From assembly GCA_044351265.1 (NCBI GenBank), contig JBILGC010000010.1, forward strand, positions 1-54,632: a DNA stretch of 54,632 nt, read 5' to 3'. A program made the position numbers and the translations under genes. How positions within the stretch are numbered: the stretch's first letter is position 1; each line of letters opens with the position of its first letter. Below the pieces are notes generated by a model. It did not search any database, was not told the origin of the DNA, and saw only the letters and a program-made list of their open reading frames with translations. Shown here in pieces: positions 26,839 to 36,745 of the stretch. Source of the DNA: JAJTFA01 sp044351265. Its GTDB lineage: Bacteria; Bacteroidota; Bacteroidia; UKL13-3.

Positions 26839-28119
26839 ATGTCCCAGCACTTACTCATAGAAAATATCAAATCGCTTTATGGTATTACAGATCCGGCAAC
26901 AAATAAAAAATCCGGCTCACAAATGTCAGAACTAACCTCTATTGAAGATGCATGGCTCTACGCCAAAGACGGAATCATTCAGGCTTTTGGTAAAATGCAT
27001 GATGAGGTATATGGGTCTGTTACCTTATTGCTTCAAACAGAATCGGTCCTCACCAAAATTAATGCCGATAAGCAATTCATGCTCCCCTCTTTTGTCGATT
27101 CTCATACCCATTTGGTTTTTGCAAAAACCAGAGAAGAGGAATTTATTATGCGCATTAAAGGTAAGAGCTATGAAGAAATTGCTGCTGCAGGTGGTGGCAT
27201 TCTTAACTCGGCAGCAAAACTGCAACAGATGAGTGAAGATGAGTTGTTTGATGCTGCGTTGCAAAGACTGCATGAAATAATTGGCTGCGGCACAGGTGCC
27301 ATTGAAATTAAAAGCGGATATGGTTTAACCGTTGCCGATGAAATAAAAATGCTGCGCGTAATTAATCGCTTAAAACAGGTTTCACCAATTAATATTAAAG
27401 CTACCTTTTTAGGTGCACATGCTATTCCTTCTGAATTCAAGAATAACCGGGAGGCATATGTAAACCTAATCATAAATGAAATGCTGCCAATTGTTGCAAA
27501 AGAGAAACTAGCCGACTATTGTGATGTTTTTTGCGATCAGGGATTCTTTACCGTTGCAGAAACGGATTTGATATTAAAGGCAGCTTCTGACTTCGGATTG
27601 AAAGCAAAAATACATGGTAATGAACTAGGCTATACCGGAGGGGTGCAGGTAGCCGTGCAAAATAACGCACTCAGTGTAGATCATTTGGAATATACAGGAG
27701 ATGATGAAATCAACTGCTTAAAAAGCAGTCAAACCATGCCCGTTGGATTGCCCAACTGCTCGTTTTTCCTAGGCATACCCTATGCACCTGCACGCAAAAT
27801 AATTGATGCAGGTTTACCCTTTTGTCTAGCTTCTGATTATAATCCTGGCAGTTCGCCCAATGGCCGCATGGGATTTGTGATATCACTGGCTTGCACACAA
27901 ATGAAACTTACACCGGAAGAAGCGCTCAATGCTGCTACCATTAATGGTGCCTTTGCTATTGAGCTGAGTAAAACCCACGGAAGCATTGCCGTTGGTAAGG
28001 TTGCCAATTTTCTGCTCACCAAACCTATTCCATCGTTGGCATTTATTCCATACAATTTTGGAAGCGATTGCTTTGATACCATTATTGTAAATGGAAAGGT
28101 GTGGCAAAAACCGAATTAG
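26839..28119 (+). CDS. hutI: Imidazolonepropionase
   Basis: The 426-residue protein is an amidohydrolase-fold imidazolonepropionase. Zinc ligands are in FVDSHTHLVFA (about residue 87), with the family motifs KGKSYEEIAAAGGGI, GTGAIEIKSGYGL, FLGAHAIP, KIHGNELGYTGG, and LASDYNPGSSPNG. It opens the ring of imidazolone-5-propionate to N-formimino-glutamate in histidine degradation. The other hut genes are not in this window. It converges with the glycosyltransferase gene, overlapping by four bases. Confidence 0.95.
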   Translation: MSQHLLIENIKSLYGITDPATNKKSGSQMSELTSIEDAWLYAKDGIIQAFGKMHDEVYGSVTLLLQTESVLTKINADKQFMLPSFVDSHTHLVFAKTREEEFIMRIKGKSYEEIAAAGGGILNSAAKLQQMSEDELFDAALQRLHEIIGCGTGAIEIKSGYGLTVADEIKMLRVINRLKQVSPINIKATFLGAHAIPSEFKNNREAYVNLIINEMLPIVAKEKLADYCDVFCDQGFFTVAETDLILKAASDFGLKAKIHGNELGYTGGVQVAVQNNALSVDHLEYTGDDEINCLKSSQTMPVGLPNCSFFLGIPYAPARKIIDAGLPFCLASDYNPGSSPNGRMGFVISLACTQMKLTPEEALNAATINGAFAIELSKTHGSIAVGKVANFLLTKPIPSLAFIPYNFGSDCFDTIIVNGKVWQKPN

Positions 28120-29618
28120 TATTGTACCCGGTAGATATAATACGTTTGATTTACGTTTACCGGATTAAGCCAATGCATCACTTGGTCTAATATACTGGGC
28201 TCAATCGTGGTTTCGTAGTTAATGGATTTAACCGAATTTTTAAATGTGTTGATTCGGTTTTCAAGATTTACATTTTCTCCAAAAATTACATAATCAGGTA
28301 ATACCTGGCCATTGGCCTTTAATGTATCAATGACCTTCGTGGCAGATTCTCCCTCCGTAACTACAACATGATCGTTCCATTTACCCCAGTAAAATTTTGG
28401 CATCAGTACCCCATTTTTCTGATGACTTAGTTCCAGAATAAAGCTATTTGCCTGCGTATGATCATGCAAATAACTCATGGCATGCACACGTGTTGTTTTG
28501 GTTGAACTAGGCGTAAGTGCAAGCAGTAAAATTCCGTTTACGGTAATAAAGAATACCCTACCCGCCTTTAGCCATGAGGCTTTTTGTTGCCAAAAAGCAG
28601 AAATAACTATTTGCTGCCAGCCTGCCAATCCGGCCATTACAAAAAATGGAATTACAGGCAAAATAAATCGCTCCTGTTTATTGGGGAAATAAGAATGAAA
28701 TAGAAAAAAACATAACGCAGGAAGAATAATAAGTAAGTATTCTTTGCGCACTTTATACATCCCAAACCAAATAATGACTCCCAATGGCGGAACAAGTAAG
28801 CCTGAAACAAGTAGCAGATAGTTATACCAATCACCCAGGATATAGTTATGTGCATTCTCAATATTATAAATCGTATACTCCTTAAACTCTGCAAAGGGTC
28901 TGCCCCAAATGTAATAATCGATACCGCCTTGCAACAATACCATGCAGAGCAAAGCACCAACACCCCATGCCAATGCAGGTAATATTTGTTTTCTAATGAG
29001 CAGTGCTAAACCAAATCCACCAATAAACGTAATGGTTTGAAAGCGGAAAGAAAAAGCAAGCCCTGCAATAATTCCTGAAAAAAAGAATACAATGAGCTTT
29101 TCAGAATCGGTGGCTTTAAGTATGAGCAAGGTCGCATAAAGTAGTGGCGGAATACAAACAATTTCTACCATATTTCTTACACTGAAGAATGGCATAAACC
29201 AAAGTAGGGCAATTAGCCAGCCTACCTTGGCCGCTAAATGCTCGCCCGATATTTTGCGTACAATTTTATAGCTTAACAACACAATGGTTAAACTATACAA
29301 TGCGTGCAGTAAACGAACCAGCAACATTTTGATTGCAGGATTTTCTATTCCGAATGATTTACAACTTGCAAAAAAGAAATAATGTAACCCCGGATAAAAT
29401 AAACTGTGTCCGCTGGGCGTAGCATTACCATTCCAAGGCATCCAGTTTCGAGGGTCTACACCATCAACCCATTGTTGTGCTACTTCAACCACCAAAAAAT
29501 GATCATCGGAAAAGCCATAACCTTCAGAAAACAAAACACTGATTAAACGAAAAAAAAGTGCACCCCACAAGATGCTGCGCAACGGATGCTGATGATAATA
29601 AGCTCTGAGTGTTTCCAT
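28116..29618 (-). CDS. GT22-like (Alg9/PIG-B type) membrane glycosyltransferase
   Basis: The 500-residue protein has around ten hydrophobic helices. After the first helix comes GYGFSDDHFLVVEVAQQWV, an acidic pair in the first loop like the catalytic Asp of GT-C enzymes. Near residue 313 lies NKQERFILPVIPFF, close to the HKEERFLLPxxP motif of Alg9/PIG-B mannosyltransferases (GT22). A soluble C-terminal part follows. GT-C enzymes transfer sugar from a polyprenyl-linked donor on the outer face of the membrane. It starts four bases downstream of the SDR gene, so the two are co-transcribed. The sugar and acceptor are unknown. Confidence 0.7.
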   Translation of the reverse strand: METLRAYYHQHPLRSILWGALFFRLISVLFSEGYGFSDDHFLVVEVAQQWVDGVDPRNWMPWNGNATPSGHSLFYPGLHYFFFASCKSFGIENPAIKMLLVRLLHALYSLTIVLLSYKIVRKISGEHLAAKVGWLIALLWFMPFFSVRNMVEIVCIPPLLYATLLILKATDSEKLIVFFFSGIIAGLAFSFRFQTITFIGGFGLALLIRKQILPALAWGVGALLCMVLLQGGIDYYIWGRPFAEFKEYTIYNIENAHNYILGDWYNYLLLVSGLLVPPLGVIIWFGMYKVRKEYLLIILPALCFFLFHSYFPNKQERFILPVIPFFVMAGLAGWQQIVISAFWQQKASWLKAGRVFFITVNGILLLALTPSSTKTTRVHAMSYLHDHTQANSFILELSHQKNGVLMPKFYWGKWNDHVVVTEGESATKVIDTLKANGQVLPDYVIFGENVNLENRINTFKNSVKSINYETTIEPSILDQVMHWLNPVNVNQTYYIYRVQY

Positions 29619-29622
29619 AAAC

Positions 29623-30324
29623 TTAGCTTTTTTTAGGTCCTTTGGGTTGAAGCGGTCTTATTTCCAGGTTAACGGTATGAAAGTTGTCTGGCATTTCAAG
29701 CGCCTGCACCAGCATGAGTGCGATATCTTCGGGCATCAGCATATAATCATGTGGTTGTATACCGGGGCTGTTTCTGAAAAAATCAGTTTTGGTAGAGCCA
29801 GGATATACGCAAGTCACCTTAATTCTATAATCTCTCACCTCTCTAAACAAAGACTCGCTTAAACCTTTTACAGCCCATTTGGTTGCACAATAAGCTGAAA
29901 CCTGCGGCATACCTTCCAATGCTGCTGTTGAAGCAATATTGATAATGTGGCCGAATTGATTTTTTTTCATGTGTGGCAGCACTGCCTTGGAGCAATAGAA
30001 CATTCCATCCACATTGGTTTGAAACATTTCATGCCATTGCTCATCTGATATATCATCCAAGAATCCGAAATAGCCTAATCCGGCATTGTTTATTAAAATA
30101 TCAATACGGGGCTGCTCGCTTGTTATTTGCTTAATGGCATTTCTTACCTCCTCAGCATGGCGCACATCTGTTTTAATAAAATGAAAATCGGGATGGTTAA
30201 TATCTGCATTACTTCTTCCCAATCCGTAAACCACACATTGCTTTTGAAGCAATGCGTTTGCTACAGCCAAACCAATACCTTTGCTAACTCCGGTTATTAC
30301 CGCAATTTTACCTGCTAAATTCAT
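29623..30324 (-). CDS. Short-chain dehydrogenase/reductase
   Basis: I start at the ATG of 30324 (MNLAGKIAVITGVSKGIG, 233 residues), since the longer frame carries a nonsense leader. This is a classical SDR: TGxSKGIG cofactor motif, NNAGLGYFG, the catalytic Ser in INIASTAALEG and Tyr-x-x-x-Lys in SAYCATKWAVKG. It would reduce or oxidise a carbonyl/hydroxyl with NAD(P)H. The substrate is unknown. It is followed by the GT22-like gene after four bases. Confidence 0.85.
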   Translation of the reverse strand: MNLAGKIAVITGVSKGIGLAVANALLQKQCVVYGLGRSNADINHPDFHFIKTDVRHAEEVRNAIKQITSEQPRIDILINNAGLGYFGFLDDISDEQWHEMFQTNVDGMFYCSKAVLPHMKKNQFGHIINIASTAALEGMPQVSAYCATKWAVKGLSESLFREVRDYRIKVTCVYPGSTKTDFFRNSPGIQPHDYMLMPEDIALMLVQALEMPDNFHTVNLEIRPLQPKGPKKS

Positions 30325-30402
30325 GCTGCAATTATAATTTAAAGGTGTACATAAAAAATACACCCCGCAAATGCGAGGTATATGATGTATTGGAAATTGA
30401 TT

Positions 30403-33348
30403 TTAGTAACCGAATAATTCTTCGAGGGTTACCTCTTTCACCTCTCCGTATTTTTTCAAATCCTGAAGGTTTATTTTTTCTTTTGAGCCCATAATACAAT
30501 AGGTATATGTTTTGCCTTTTATATTGGATTCATGGAACTTCTTCACATCATCAAATGATATTTTGTCTAACTGCCCATAAACGTCTGCACGCAAATCGCG
30601 GTGAATTCCTAAACGCTCCGCTGCCAGATAGCTAAAGAAAATTTGCTCCTTATTAATGCGGTCTGTTTCAATCTGACTTCTTATGGCTTCCTTGGCTGCT
30701 GAAAACGAAGCATCAGATTTTGGCAATTCGGTTAACAATTCATTCATACCGGTAATGGCCTGATCCATCTTATCTGATTGTGTGCCCACATAGGCTATCA
30801 CATAATACGGATCTTCTTTACGCTGCGGAGATAAATAACGCGAGAAAGTTGAGTAAGCAAGTGCTTTCGATTCCCTGATGGTTTGGAAAACAACTGACGA
30901 CATGCCACCGCCAAAATATTCATTATATAAATTAATCATTGGTACGCGTGTACTGTCATAACCCATGGGCTGTTTATTCAGCCACATGATTTCTGCCTGA
31001 ACCATTTTATAATCTACAAAGTAAACCATGTTTTTGTCCATGTTGTTGCGTTTAAATACTGCACGCTTAGGATATGATTTTAAAGTAGCCGGCATTGGGT
31101 GCGCTTTGTTTAATACAAACCCAACTTCTTCCATGCGCTTCGGTCCATAGTATAAAATTTTGTGCTGGTAGGATGTAAGTGATTTCAGGAGATCAACCAT
31201 ATCTTCTGCCTTCAGTGCGCGCAATTGCTCCTCGGTTAGATTTAAGTTATACGGATTCTTCTTGCCAAATATGGCGTAGCTCCTCAATGCTCCGTTAAAT
31301 ATAGCCTGTTTGTTTAGCTTGGCATCTTTGCGCTGCTTAAGCATGCGCTCCACCATTTGGTTCAATGCAGTTTGGTCGGGTTTGGCATTAGCAAGCAAAT
31401 GCTCAAACAACCTAACGGCAGGTGCAAAGTTATCATCTAAACCGCTAACGTAAACGTAAACTTGGTCTTCACCGGCTGATACTCCAAAATCGCAAGCAAG
31501 TTTAAAAAACTCTTTGCTTATTTGTTCTGCAGAATATTTATCGGTTCCCAGATATTGAAGCAAGTTAACAGCAACAGGTAGTTTAACATTGTGAAACTTA
31601 CCCATATCAAGCACATAGTATAAAGAGAACAAACCATTGTCGTTATTTTTTATATATAACATTGGGGCCTTGCCTCCTACTTTACCGCGTGCAATATCAT
31701 TTTGGTAGTTAAGGTAAACCGGTTTTACAGGAGACACCTTTGCTTCAGTAATTTGTTTAACGAAAGGCGACATATCATCCCTGTTTACCTCTACAGGTGT
31801 AATTTCCGGCTTGTCAATCTTTTTGATGGATTTATCTTCTCCGATTTTCTTATAAACCACTACATAGTCATTGGTGTAATATTTATTTGCAAAATCCATG
31901 ATTTCCTGCTTGGTTATTTTAGATAAATCATCAAGCATAGAAACCTGCTCATTCCATGGATTACCAACAATAAATGCATCCAGCATGGTATAGGCACGAC
32001 CCGAATTCGACTCATTGTTTCTGATTTGATCTACCTTAAAATTATTAATAATAGCAAGCAATGTCTCTTCGTCAAACGCGCCATCTTTTATTAAATTAAT
32101 TTGCTCGAGCAGCAAATCTTTTACCTCTTCCATACTTTGCCCTTGCTTAGGTTTACCAGTTAAGAAATGAATGCTATAATCTTTGTTGGTCCATGTAGAA
32201 GATGAAGCAGACAATACCATTTGTTTTTTTATAAGATTTAAATCAATTAAACCGGCCTTTGAGTTAGCCAATAAATAATCAACCAATAATAAATATTTGG
32301 CTTCTCTGGTATTGGCTCCCGGCATTCTGTAACCCACCATTAAATTTTCGGCATCAGGGCCATAAACGCTCATTTCAACAGGAGCAGTTCTAGCAACTTC
32401 AGGCGCAAAAGTAAAAGGCGGTACCTGCTTGGGCTGCATATAGCTAAACTTTGTATCAATCATTCTAATAACCTGATCAGGATCTAAATCTCCAGCCAGA
32501 ATCACCGCCATATTATTAGGAACGTAATAACTGGTAAAGTAATTTCTGATTTTAATTAAGGATGGATTTTTTAAATGCTCTACTGTGCCTATCGTTGTTT
32601 GTGTGCCATAGGTATGTTTGGTAAACAGGCTGCTCATCATAGCTTCAAAAACCTTACGACTATCGTTATCCATTGAAATATTTTTTTCTTCATATACTGC
32701 TTCCAGCTCCGTATGGAACAAACGCAGTATAGGGTTGCGGAAGCGCTCTGCCTCAATGGTCAGCCATTTTTCTACCTGATTCTGTGGAATTTCATTTACA
32801 TACACCGTTTGCTCCAATGATGTAAATGCATTGGTTCCGGTAGCGCCAATAGAAGACAACATTTTATCATACTCATTGGCAATGGCATATTTAGATGCAA
32901 GCAGTGATACGGAATCGATTTTTCTGTAGATAGATTTGCGCGCAGCCTCATTGGTAGTTTTATTGTATTGCTCATACAATGCGTCAACCTGATCGAGGTA
33001 ACCTTTCTCGGTAGCCCAATCTTTTGTACCAAACTGATCAGTACCTTTAAAAAGCATATGCTCCAAGTAGTGGGCAAGACCTGTATTATCAGCCGGATCG
33101 TTTTTACTGCCGGCACGTGTTGCTATAAGTGTTTGTATGCGTGGAACCGATTTATTAACCGAGAGCATTACCGTTAAACCGTTCTGGAGCGTGTAAATAC
33201 GCACATTCATCGGATCATCTACCACGGTTTTGTAGGTATATTTTCCATCGGCCGAGGTTTGCTCTACCAGCTGATATGATTTACTTTGGGCCAACACCAT
33301 TGGTGCACACACTGCCCACATGAGAAGGATAAAGAGTGGTTTTTTCAT
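30403..33348 (-). CDS. M16-family metalloprotease, two-module
   Basis: I start at ATG 33348 (MKKPLFILLMWAVCAPMVLA, a signal peptide), giving 981 residues. The N-terminal M16 module has the inverted zinc motif HYLEHMLFKGTDQFG (about residue 94), with the downstream glutamate in AVYEEKNIS. A second, M16_C-type module and a C-terminal pair of inactive M16-like domains make up the clamshell. The protein is exported to the periplasm or outer membrane and degrades peptides. Clusters of this type are common in Bacteroidota. The product ends TLEELFGY. It is preceded by an acyl-CoA dehydrogenase gene with a hairpin between. Confidence 0.92.
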   Translation of the reverse strand: MKKPLFILLMWAVCAPMVLAQSKSYQLVEQTSADGKYTYKTVVDDPMNVRIYTLQNGLTVMLSVNKSVPRIQTLIATRAGSKNDPADNTGLAHYLEHMLFKGTDQFGTKDWATEKGYLDQVDALYEQYNKTTNEAARKSIYRKIDSVSLLASKYAIANEYDKMLSSIGATGTNAFTSLEQTVYVNEIPQNQVEKWLTIEAERFRNPILRLFHTELEAVYEEKNISMDNDSRKVFEAMMSSLFTKHTYGTQTTIGTVEHLKNPSLIKIRNYFTSYYVPNNMAVILAGDLDPDQVIRMIDTKFSYMQPKQVPPFTFAPEVARTAPVEMSVYGPDAENLMVGYRMPGANTREAKYLLLVDYLLANSKAGLIDLNLIKKQMVLSASSSTWTNKDYSIHFLTGKPKQGQSMEEVKDLLLEQINLIKDGAFDEETLLAIINNFKVDQIRNNESNSGRAYTMLDAFIVGNPWNEQVSMLDDLSKITKQEIMDFANKYYTNDYVVVYKKIGEDKSIKKIDKPEITPVEVNRDDMSPFVKQITEAKVSPVKPVYLNYQNDIARGKVGGKAPMLYIKNNDNGLFSLYYVLDMGKFHNVKLPVAVNLLQYLGTDKYSAEQISKEFFKLACDFGVSAGEDQVYVYVSGLDDNFAPAVRLFEHLLANAKPDQTALNQMVERMLKQRKDAKLNKQAIFNGALRSYAIFGKKNPYNLNLTEEQLRALKAEDMVDLLKSLTSYQHKILYYGPKRMEEVGFVLNKAHPMPATLKSYPKRAVFKRNNMDKNMVYFVDYKMVQAEIMWLNKQPMGYDSTRVPMINLYNEYFGGGMSSVVFQTIRESKALAYSTFSRYLSPQRKEDPYYVIAYVGTQSDKMDQAITGMNELLTELPKSDASFSAAKEAIRSQIETDRINKEQIFFSYLAAERLGIHRDLRADVYGQLDKISFDDVKKFHESNIKGKTYTYCIMGSKEKINLQDLKKYGEVKEVTLEELFGY

Positions 33349-33456
33349 AGCCTGATTAATATAGTTCACACAATTATATGATGTTTTCGTCATTCAACCT
33401 TAAAAAAGATCCTGAATCCTGCATTAATTATTTAGAGGGAATGAGAGTTTTATGCA

Positions 33457-33488
33457 CAAAAGTCCGAGTGAGTGAACCGGACTTTTTT
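33457..33488 (-). terminator. Hairpin after acyl-CoA dehydrogenase
   Basis: AAAGTCCG (33458-33465) and CGGACTTT (33478-33485) form an 8-base stem with a 12-base loop. On the minus strand the stem is followed by TTTTGTG; on the plus strand by a longer T-run. It may work in both directions. Confidence 0.6.
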
Positions 33489-33496
33489 TGGGGTAA

Positions 33497-34651
33497 TTAT
33501 TTTAAAATATTGCGTGCAATAACTAGTTTTTGTATTTCACTAGTGCCTTCGCCAATTGTGCACAGCTTAGAGTCGCGGTAGAATTTCTCCACTGGAAAAT
33601 CTTTGGTATAACCATAACCTCCAAAAATTTGAATAGCCTCTGTAGCTGCCCACACACATACTTCTGACGCGTAGTATTTAGCCATAGCACTCTCTGTGGT
33701 CATGGGTTTTTGTTTCATCTTTAAATCAGCAGCCTGGAAGGTAAGCAATTCTGCTGCCTCAATACGTGTAGCCATATCGGCCAACTTAAAACCGATTGCC
33801 TGAAAATTTGAAATAGGCTGACCAAACTGCTGGCGCTCTTTTGAATATTTTACGGCTGCTTCGTAACTGCCTTTGGCAATACCCAATGACAATGCCGCGA
33901 TAGAGATACGTCCTCCATCCAATATTTTCATGGCTTGCTTAAAACCTTCGCCTACCTTACCTAAAATATTGGCAGCAGGTACGCGACAATCTTCAAAGAT
34001 AAGTTCAGCAGTTTCGCTGGCACGCATGCCTAATTTGTTTTCTTTTTTACCGCCTTTAAATCCTGGGGTTCCTCGCTCTACCGCAAATGCCGTTATACCG
34101 TTTGAGTCCAACAACTCTCCTGTGCGTGCCAATACAACGGCCACATCTCCTGAAATACCATGAGTAATCCAGTTTTTTGTACCGTTTAATACCCAATGGT
34201 CGCCATCTTGTTTAGCTACGCATTGCATACGCATGGCATCGCTTCCTGTATTGGCCTCTGTTAATCCCCATGCACCTATCCACTCACCGGTGGCAAGCTT
34301 GGGCAACCATTTTTTCTTTTGCTCTTCGTTTCCAAATTGCAAAATATGGCCTGTGCAAAGTGAATTATGAGCAGCCATTGATAAGCCAACCGAGCTGCAA
34401 ACCTTTGTAATTTCCTGTATGGCTACAATGTATTCAAAATAACCTAAGCCTGCTCCTCCGTATTCCTCAGGCACCAAAACACCCAATAAACCCAGTTTAC
34501 CCATTTCCTGCATGGTTTGTTTAGGAAAGATTTGCGCTTCGTCCCACTCCATTACATGCGGACGTATAAATTTTTCGGCAAAATCTTTTGCCATCTGAGC
34601 AACCATCTTCTGATTCTCCGTCATCTCAAAGTTCATTCCGTTAGTTTCCAT
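33497..34651 (-). CDS. Acyl-CoA dehydrogenase
   Basis: I start at METNGMNFEMTENQKMVAQM (34651), giving 384 residues, the normal length for short/medium-chain acyl-CoA dehydrogenases; the longer frame's MYTCTKISYPY leader is not homologous. Family patterns: WGLTEANTGSDAMRM (flavin/substrate loop), GGRISIAALSLGIAKG, SKERQQFGQPISNFQAI, and the C-terminal IFGGYGYTKDFPVEKFYRD with the catalytic base region TIGEGTSEIQKLVIAR. It oxidises acyl-CoA to the enoyl-CoA, passing electrons to ETF. Chain-length preference cannot be told. Confidence 0.93.
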   Translation of the reverse strand: METNGMNFEMTENQKMVAQMAKDFAEKFIRPHVMEWDEAQIFPKQTMQEMGKLGLLGVLVPEEYGGAGLGYFEYIVAIQEITKVCSSVGLSMAAHNSLCTGHILQFGNEEQKKKWLPKLATGEWIGAWGLTEANTGSDAMRMQCVAKQDGDHWVLNGTKNWITHGISGDVAVVLARTGELLDSNGITAFAVERGTPGFKGGKKENKLGMRASETAELIFEDCRVPAANILGKVGEGFKQAMKILDGGRISIAALSLGIAKGSYEAAVKYSKERQQFGQPISNFQAIGFKLADMATRIEAAELLTFQAADLKMKQKPMTTESAMAKYYASEVCVWAATEAIQIFGGYGYTKDFPVEKFYRDSKLCTIGEGTSEIQKLVIARNILK

Positions 34652-34725
34652 GCAATAAGGGTAGCTAATTTTTGTGCAAGTATACAATCTTTTAGGCCAA
34701 TTTTAGAAGTTAGGCAGGTATTCAG

Positions 34726-35604
34726 TTATGGAATGTATAAATACAAAATAATGCGCTGGTAAACAGAATCATTAACAAGTACTAGTTTTTTTAAATCTTC
34801 CAGTTGGCGATAAGATCCGTGCTGCAAACGGTAGTTAACAATGGCCTGCGAAAGTTTGTATTTAAAATAGGGATGTTGTTTTAATTCATCCTGCGTAACC
34901 GTGTTTACATTATAAAAAGTAACCTTGCTAACGTCTACCATGATTTGATCTTTTAAGTCATACAAGACATCCGGATCAAAACCCCACAATTCGGTGAGTT
35001 GTTCAGCCTTCACAAATCCGCCCAGTTTGTTGCGGTAATCAAGAATACGTTTTGCTGTTTTGGGACCAATGCCGCGCAAAGCCACCAATATTGAACTGTC
35101 TGCTGTATTTAGATCAACTATGCCGGGTGAGACATGCTTTTTTTTGGCCGATGACGTATCTTGCATCCATGCCGGTTTATCATCTATTATCACAAAAGGA
35201 AGCAGCGCCTGTTTGTGATCCATAGATAAACCATAGAGTTTTAAAATATCTTCCCGTTTACGCAAACGTCCTCCTTTGCTCTGATAATTGCGAAGGCTTT
35301 TTATATTGTGATCCGTGAAACCCAATTTGCGCAATTGAGCATTCGTAGCAGTATTCGGATTAAAAGTAAAAAATGTAGCTGCATTGTATGCAGGCAATAC
35401 TTCATCAGCTTCTTTTGCTACCGGTGCAGCAGCAGGAATTTCTTTAATGGAGAAAGAAGGTTCAGGTTCAGGGAAAATGCGGTTAATAAAAAATGGCGCA
35501 AACAATACAGTCAGTAAAATTGCTAGCAACAATATCAAGCCCTTGCGCTCACTGCGTGAGAAAGTGAAATATTGCTTAAATACCGTTTTGGCCTGGTTTA
35601 TCAT
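34726..35604 (-). CDS. ComEA-like helix-hairpin-helix protein, membrane anchored
   Basis: The 292-residue protein has an N-terminal membrane helix (LILLLAILLTVLFAPFFI, about residues 23-40) and three HhH-like modules: NTATNAQLRKLGFTDHNIKS, LNTADSSILVALRGIGPKTA followed by KRILDYR, and NTVTQDELKQHPYFKYKLSQ. The central module has the canonical GIGPKTAKRI hairpin. HhH proteins with this anchor bind DNA at or outside the membrane; ComEA takes up transforming DNA. It could also be one of the Bacteroidota HhH proteins of unknown role. Its first 29 bases overlap a small membrane gene at 35576-35713. Confidence 0.85.
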   Translation of the reverse strand: MINQAKTVFKQYFTFSRSERKGLILLLAILLTVLFAPFFINRIFPEPEPSFSIKEIPAAAPVAKEADEVLPAYNAATFFTFNPNTATNAQLRKLGFTDHNIKSLRNYQSKGGRLRKREDILKLYGLSMDHKQALLPFVIIDDKPAWMQDTSSAKKKHVSPGIVDLNTADSSILVALRGIGPKTAKRILDYRNKLGGFVKAEQLTELWGFDPDVLYDLKDQIMVDVSKVTFYNVNTVTQDELKQHPYFKYKLSQAIVNYRLQHGSYRQLEDLKKLVLVNDSVYQRIILYLYIP

Positions 35605-35713
35605 CTTTATCTTTTGGCTGGGTTTGTTTGTAAAAATAATAAAGCATCAGCGCTACAAAAATGGCAAAGAATACCTCTGTGCCAAACCAAACCCAAAAAT
35701 TAGAAGGATCCAT
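35576..35713 (-). CDS. Small membrane protein, overlapping the HhH gene
   Basis: Not listed in most ORF calls because of its size: 45 residues from ATG 35713 to the stop at 35578. It reads MDPSNFWVWFGTEVFFAIFV then ALMLYYFYKQTQPKDKDDKP and GQNGI. There is one membrane helix, a Lys/Asp-rich tail, and an A-rich leader (AAAATAA) before the ATG. It lies between the RmlD-like gene and the HhH gene on the same strand, and its end overlaps the HhH start by 29 bases (35576-35604), which suggests coupled translation. The function is unknown; I cannot assign a family. Confidence 0.55.
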   Translation of the reverse strand: MDPSNFWVWFGTEVFFAIFVALMLYYFYKQTQPKDKDDKPGQNGI

Positions 35714-35748
35714 TTATTTTATGATGTTAATTTTTTACTGAATTGAAA

Positions 35749-36657
35749 TTAGTTGGCACATGCTTTCAACTGCTCATCCAGCAATGCCAAGCCTTCTTCA
35801 AATGAGTGCGGCTTATATCCCAGTTCCGTAATGGCTTTGGTTAAAATGAATCCAGTTATTGGCGGACGTTTGGCCGGTTGTTTAATTCCTTCGCTGGTTG
35901 ATAGGTTGAGCAATGTTTTATCCAATTTCCAAAAACTTGCCACTCGATACACCAAATCAAACACACTCATAAAATCTTTACCGCTTATATTAAAAATACC
36001 CTTGGCTTTTTTTGCAGCTGCCAATGAACAACCCTGTGCAAGATCTTCGGCAAGTGTAGGTGTTCTAAACTGATCACCCACTACGTTTAACTTTTTACCT
36101 TGTTCTAAATTATTTTTAGCCCACAAAACAATATTGCTTCGGCTCATATCACTCACCACACCATAAACCAAAATAGTGCGGCAAATACTCCAACTGTGGC
36201 ACTGCTCCATCACCGCTATTTCAGCTAAATATTTTGAGCGGCCATAATAACTCAGCGGATTGGGTTTTTCTTCTTCCGTTACGGGGCCATGCGTTCCGTC
36301 AAAAATAAAATCAGTTGATACGTGCACCAGGTGAGCATTTATTTCATTGCATACTGCACAGATATGTTTTACGGAATCTACATTTAGCGCATCACAACAG
36401 TAATGGTCACTTTCGCAGGCGTCTACATTGGTCATGGCTGCAGTATTTATTACCACATCAGGTTTGTATTTGTGTAATATGATTTTTACTTCATCAAACT
36501 GCGTAATATCTAGCTCCTCGTATACATACCCTTGTTTAGCGGGATATCGGTCAACTCCTCTAGCTGTTGCAATCAAATCAACACCGGATTGTTTAAGATA
36601 ATAATCCGTTAGCTTTTGCCCCAGCAATCCATTGCTGCCTGTTACAAGTACTTTCAT
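35749..36657 (-). CDS. RmlD-like SDR (dTDP-4-dehydrorhamnose reductase family)
   Basis: The 302-residue protein is an extended SDR of the RmlD_sub_bind family. It shows the NAD-binding GSNGLLGQKL at residues 7-16, VDVNTAAMTNVDACE-type segment, HVSTDFIFDG, and the YGRSKYLAE catalytic Tyr-x-x-x-Lys. In RmlD the enzyme reduces dTDP-4-keto-rhamnose. No other rml genes are nearby, so it may act on another sugar or be a diverged homologue. It is head to head with miaB. Confidence 0.8.
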   Translation of the reverse strand: MKVLVTGSNGLLGQKLTDYYLKQSGVDLIATARGVDRYPAKQGYVYEELDITQFDEVKIILHKYKPDVVINTAAMTNVDACESDHYCCDALNVDSVKHICAVCNEINAHLVHVSTDFIFDGTHGPVTEEEKPNPLSYYGRSKYLAEIAVMEQCHSWSICRTILVYGVVSDMSRSNIVLWAKNNLEQGKKLNVVGDQFRTPTLAEDLAQGCSLAAAKKAKGIFNISGKDFMSVFDLVYRVASFWKLDKTLLNLSTSEGIKQPAKRPPITGFILTKAITELGYKPHSFEEGLALLDEQLKACAN

Positions 36658-36745
36658 GATGCGAACATAATATTATCCCTCTCCTTAATCAAATAGCAGG
36701 GGCTACTAGAAACAGATTTTTCTGCCACTCTGTCAGAAATATTAT

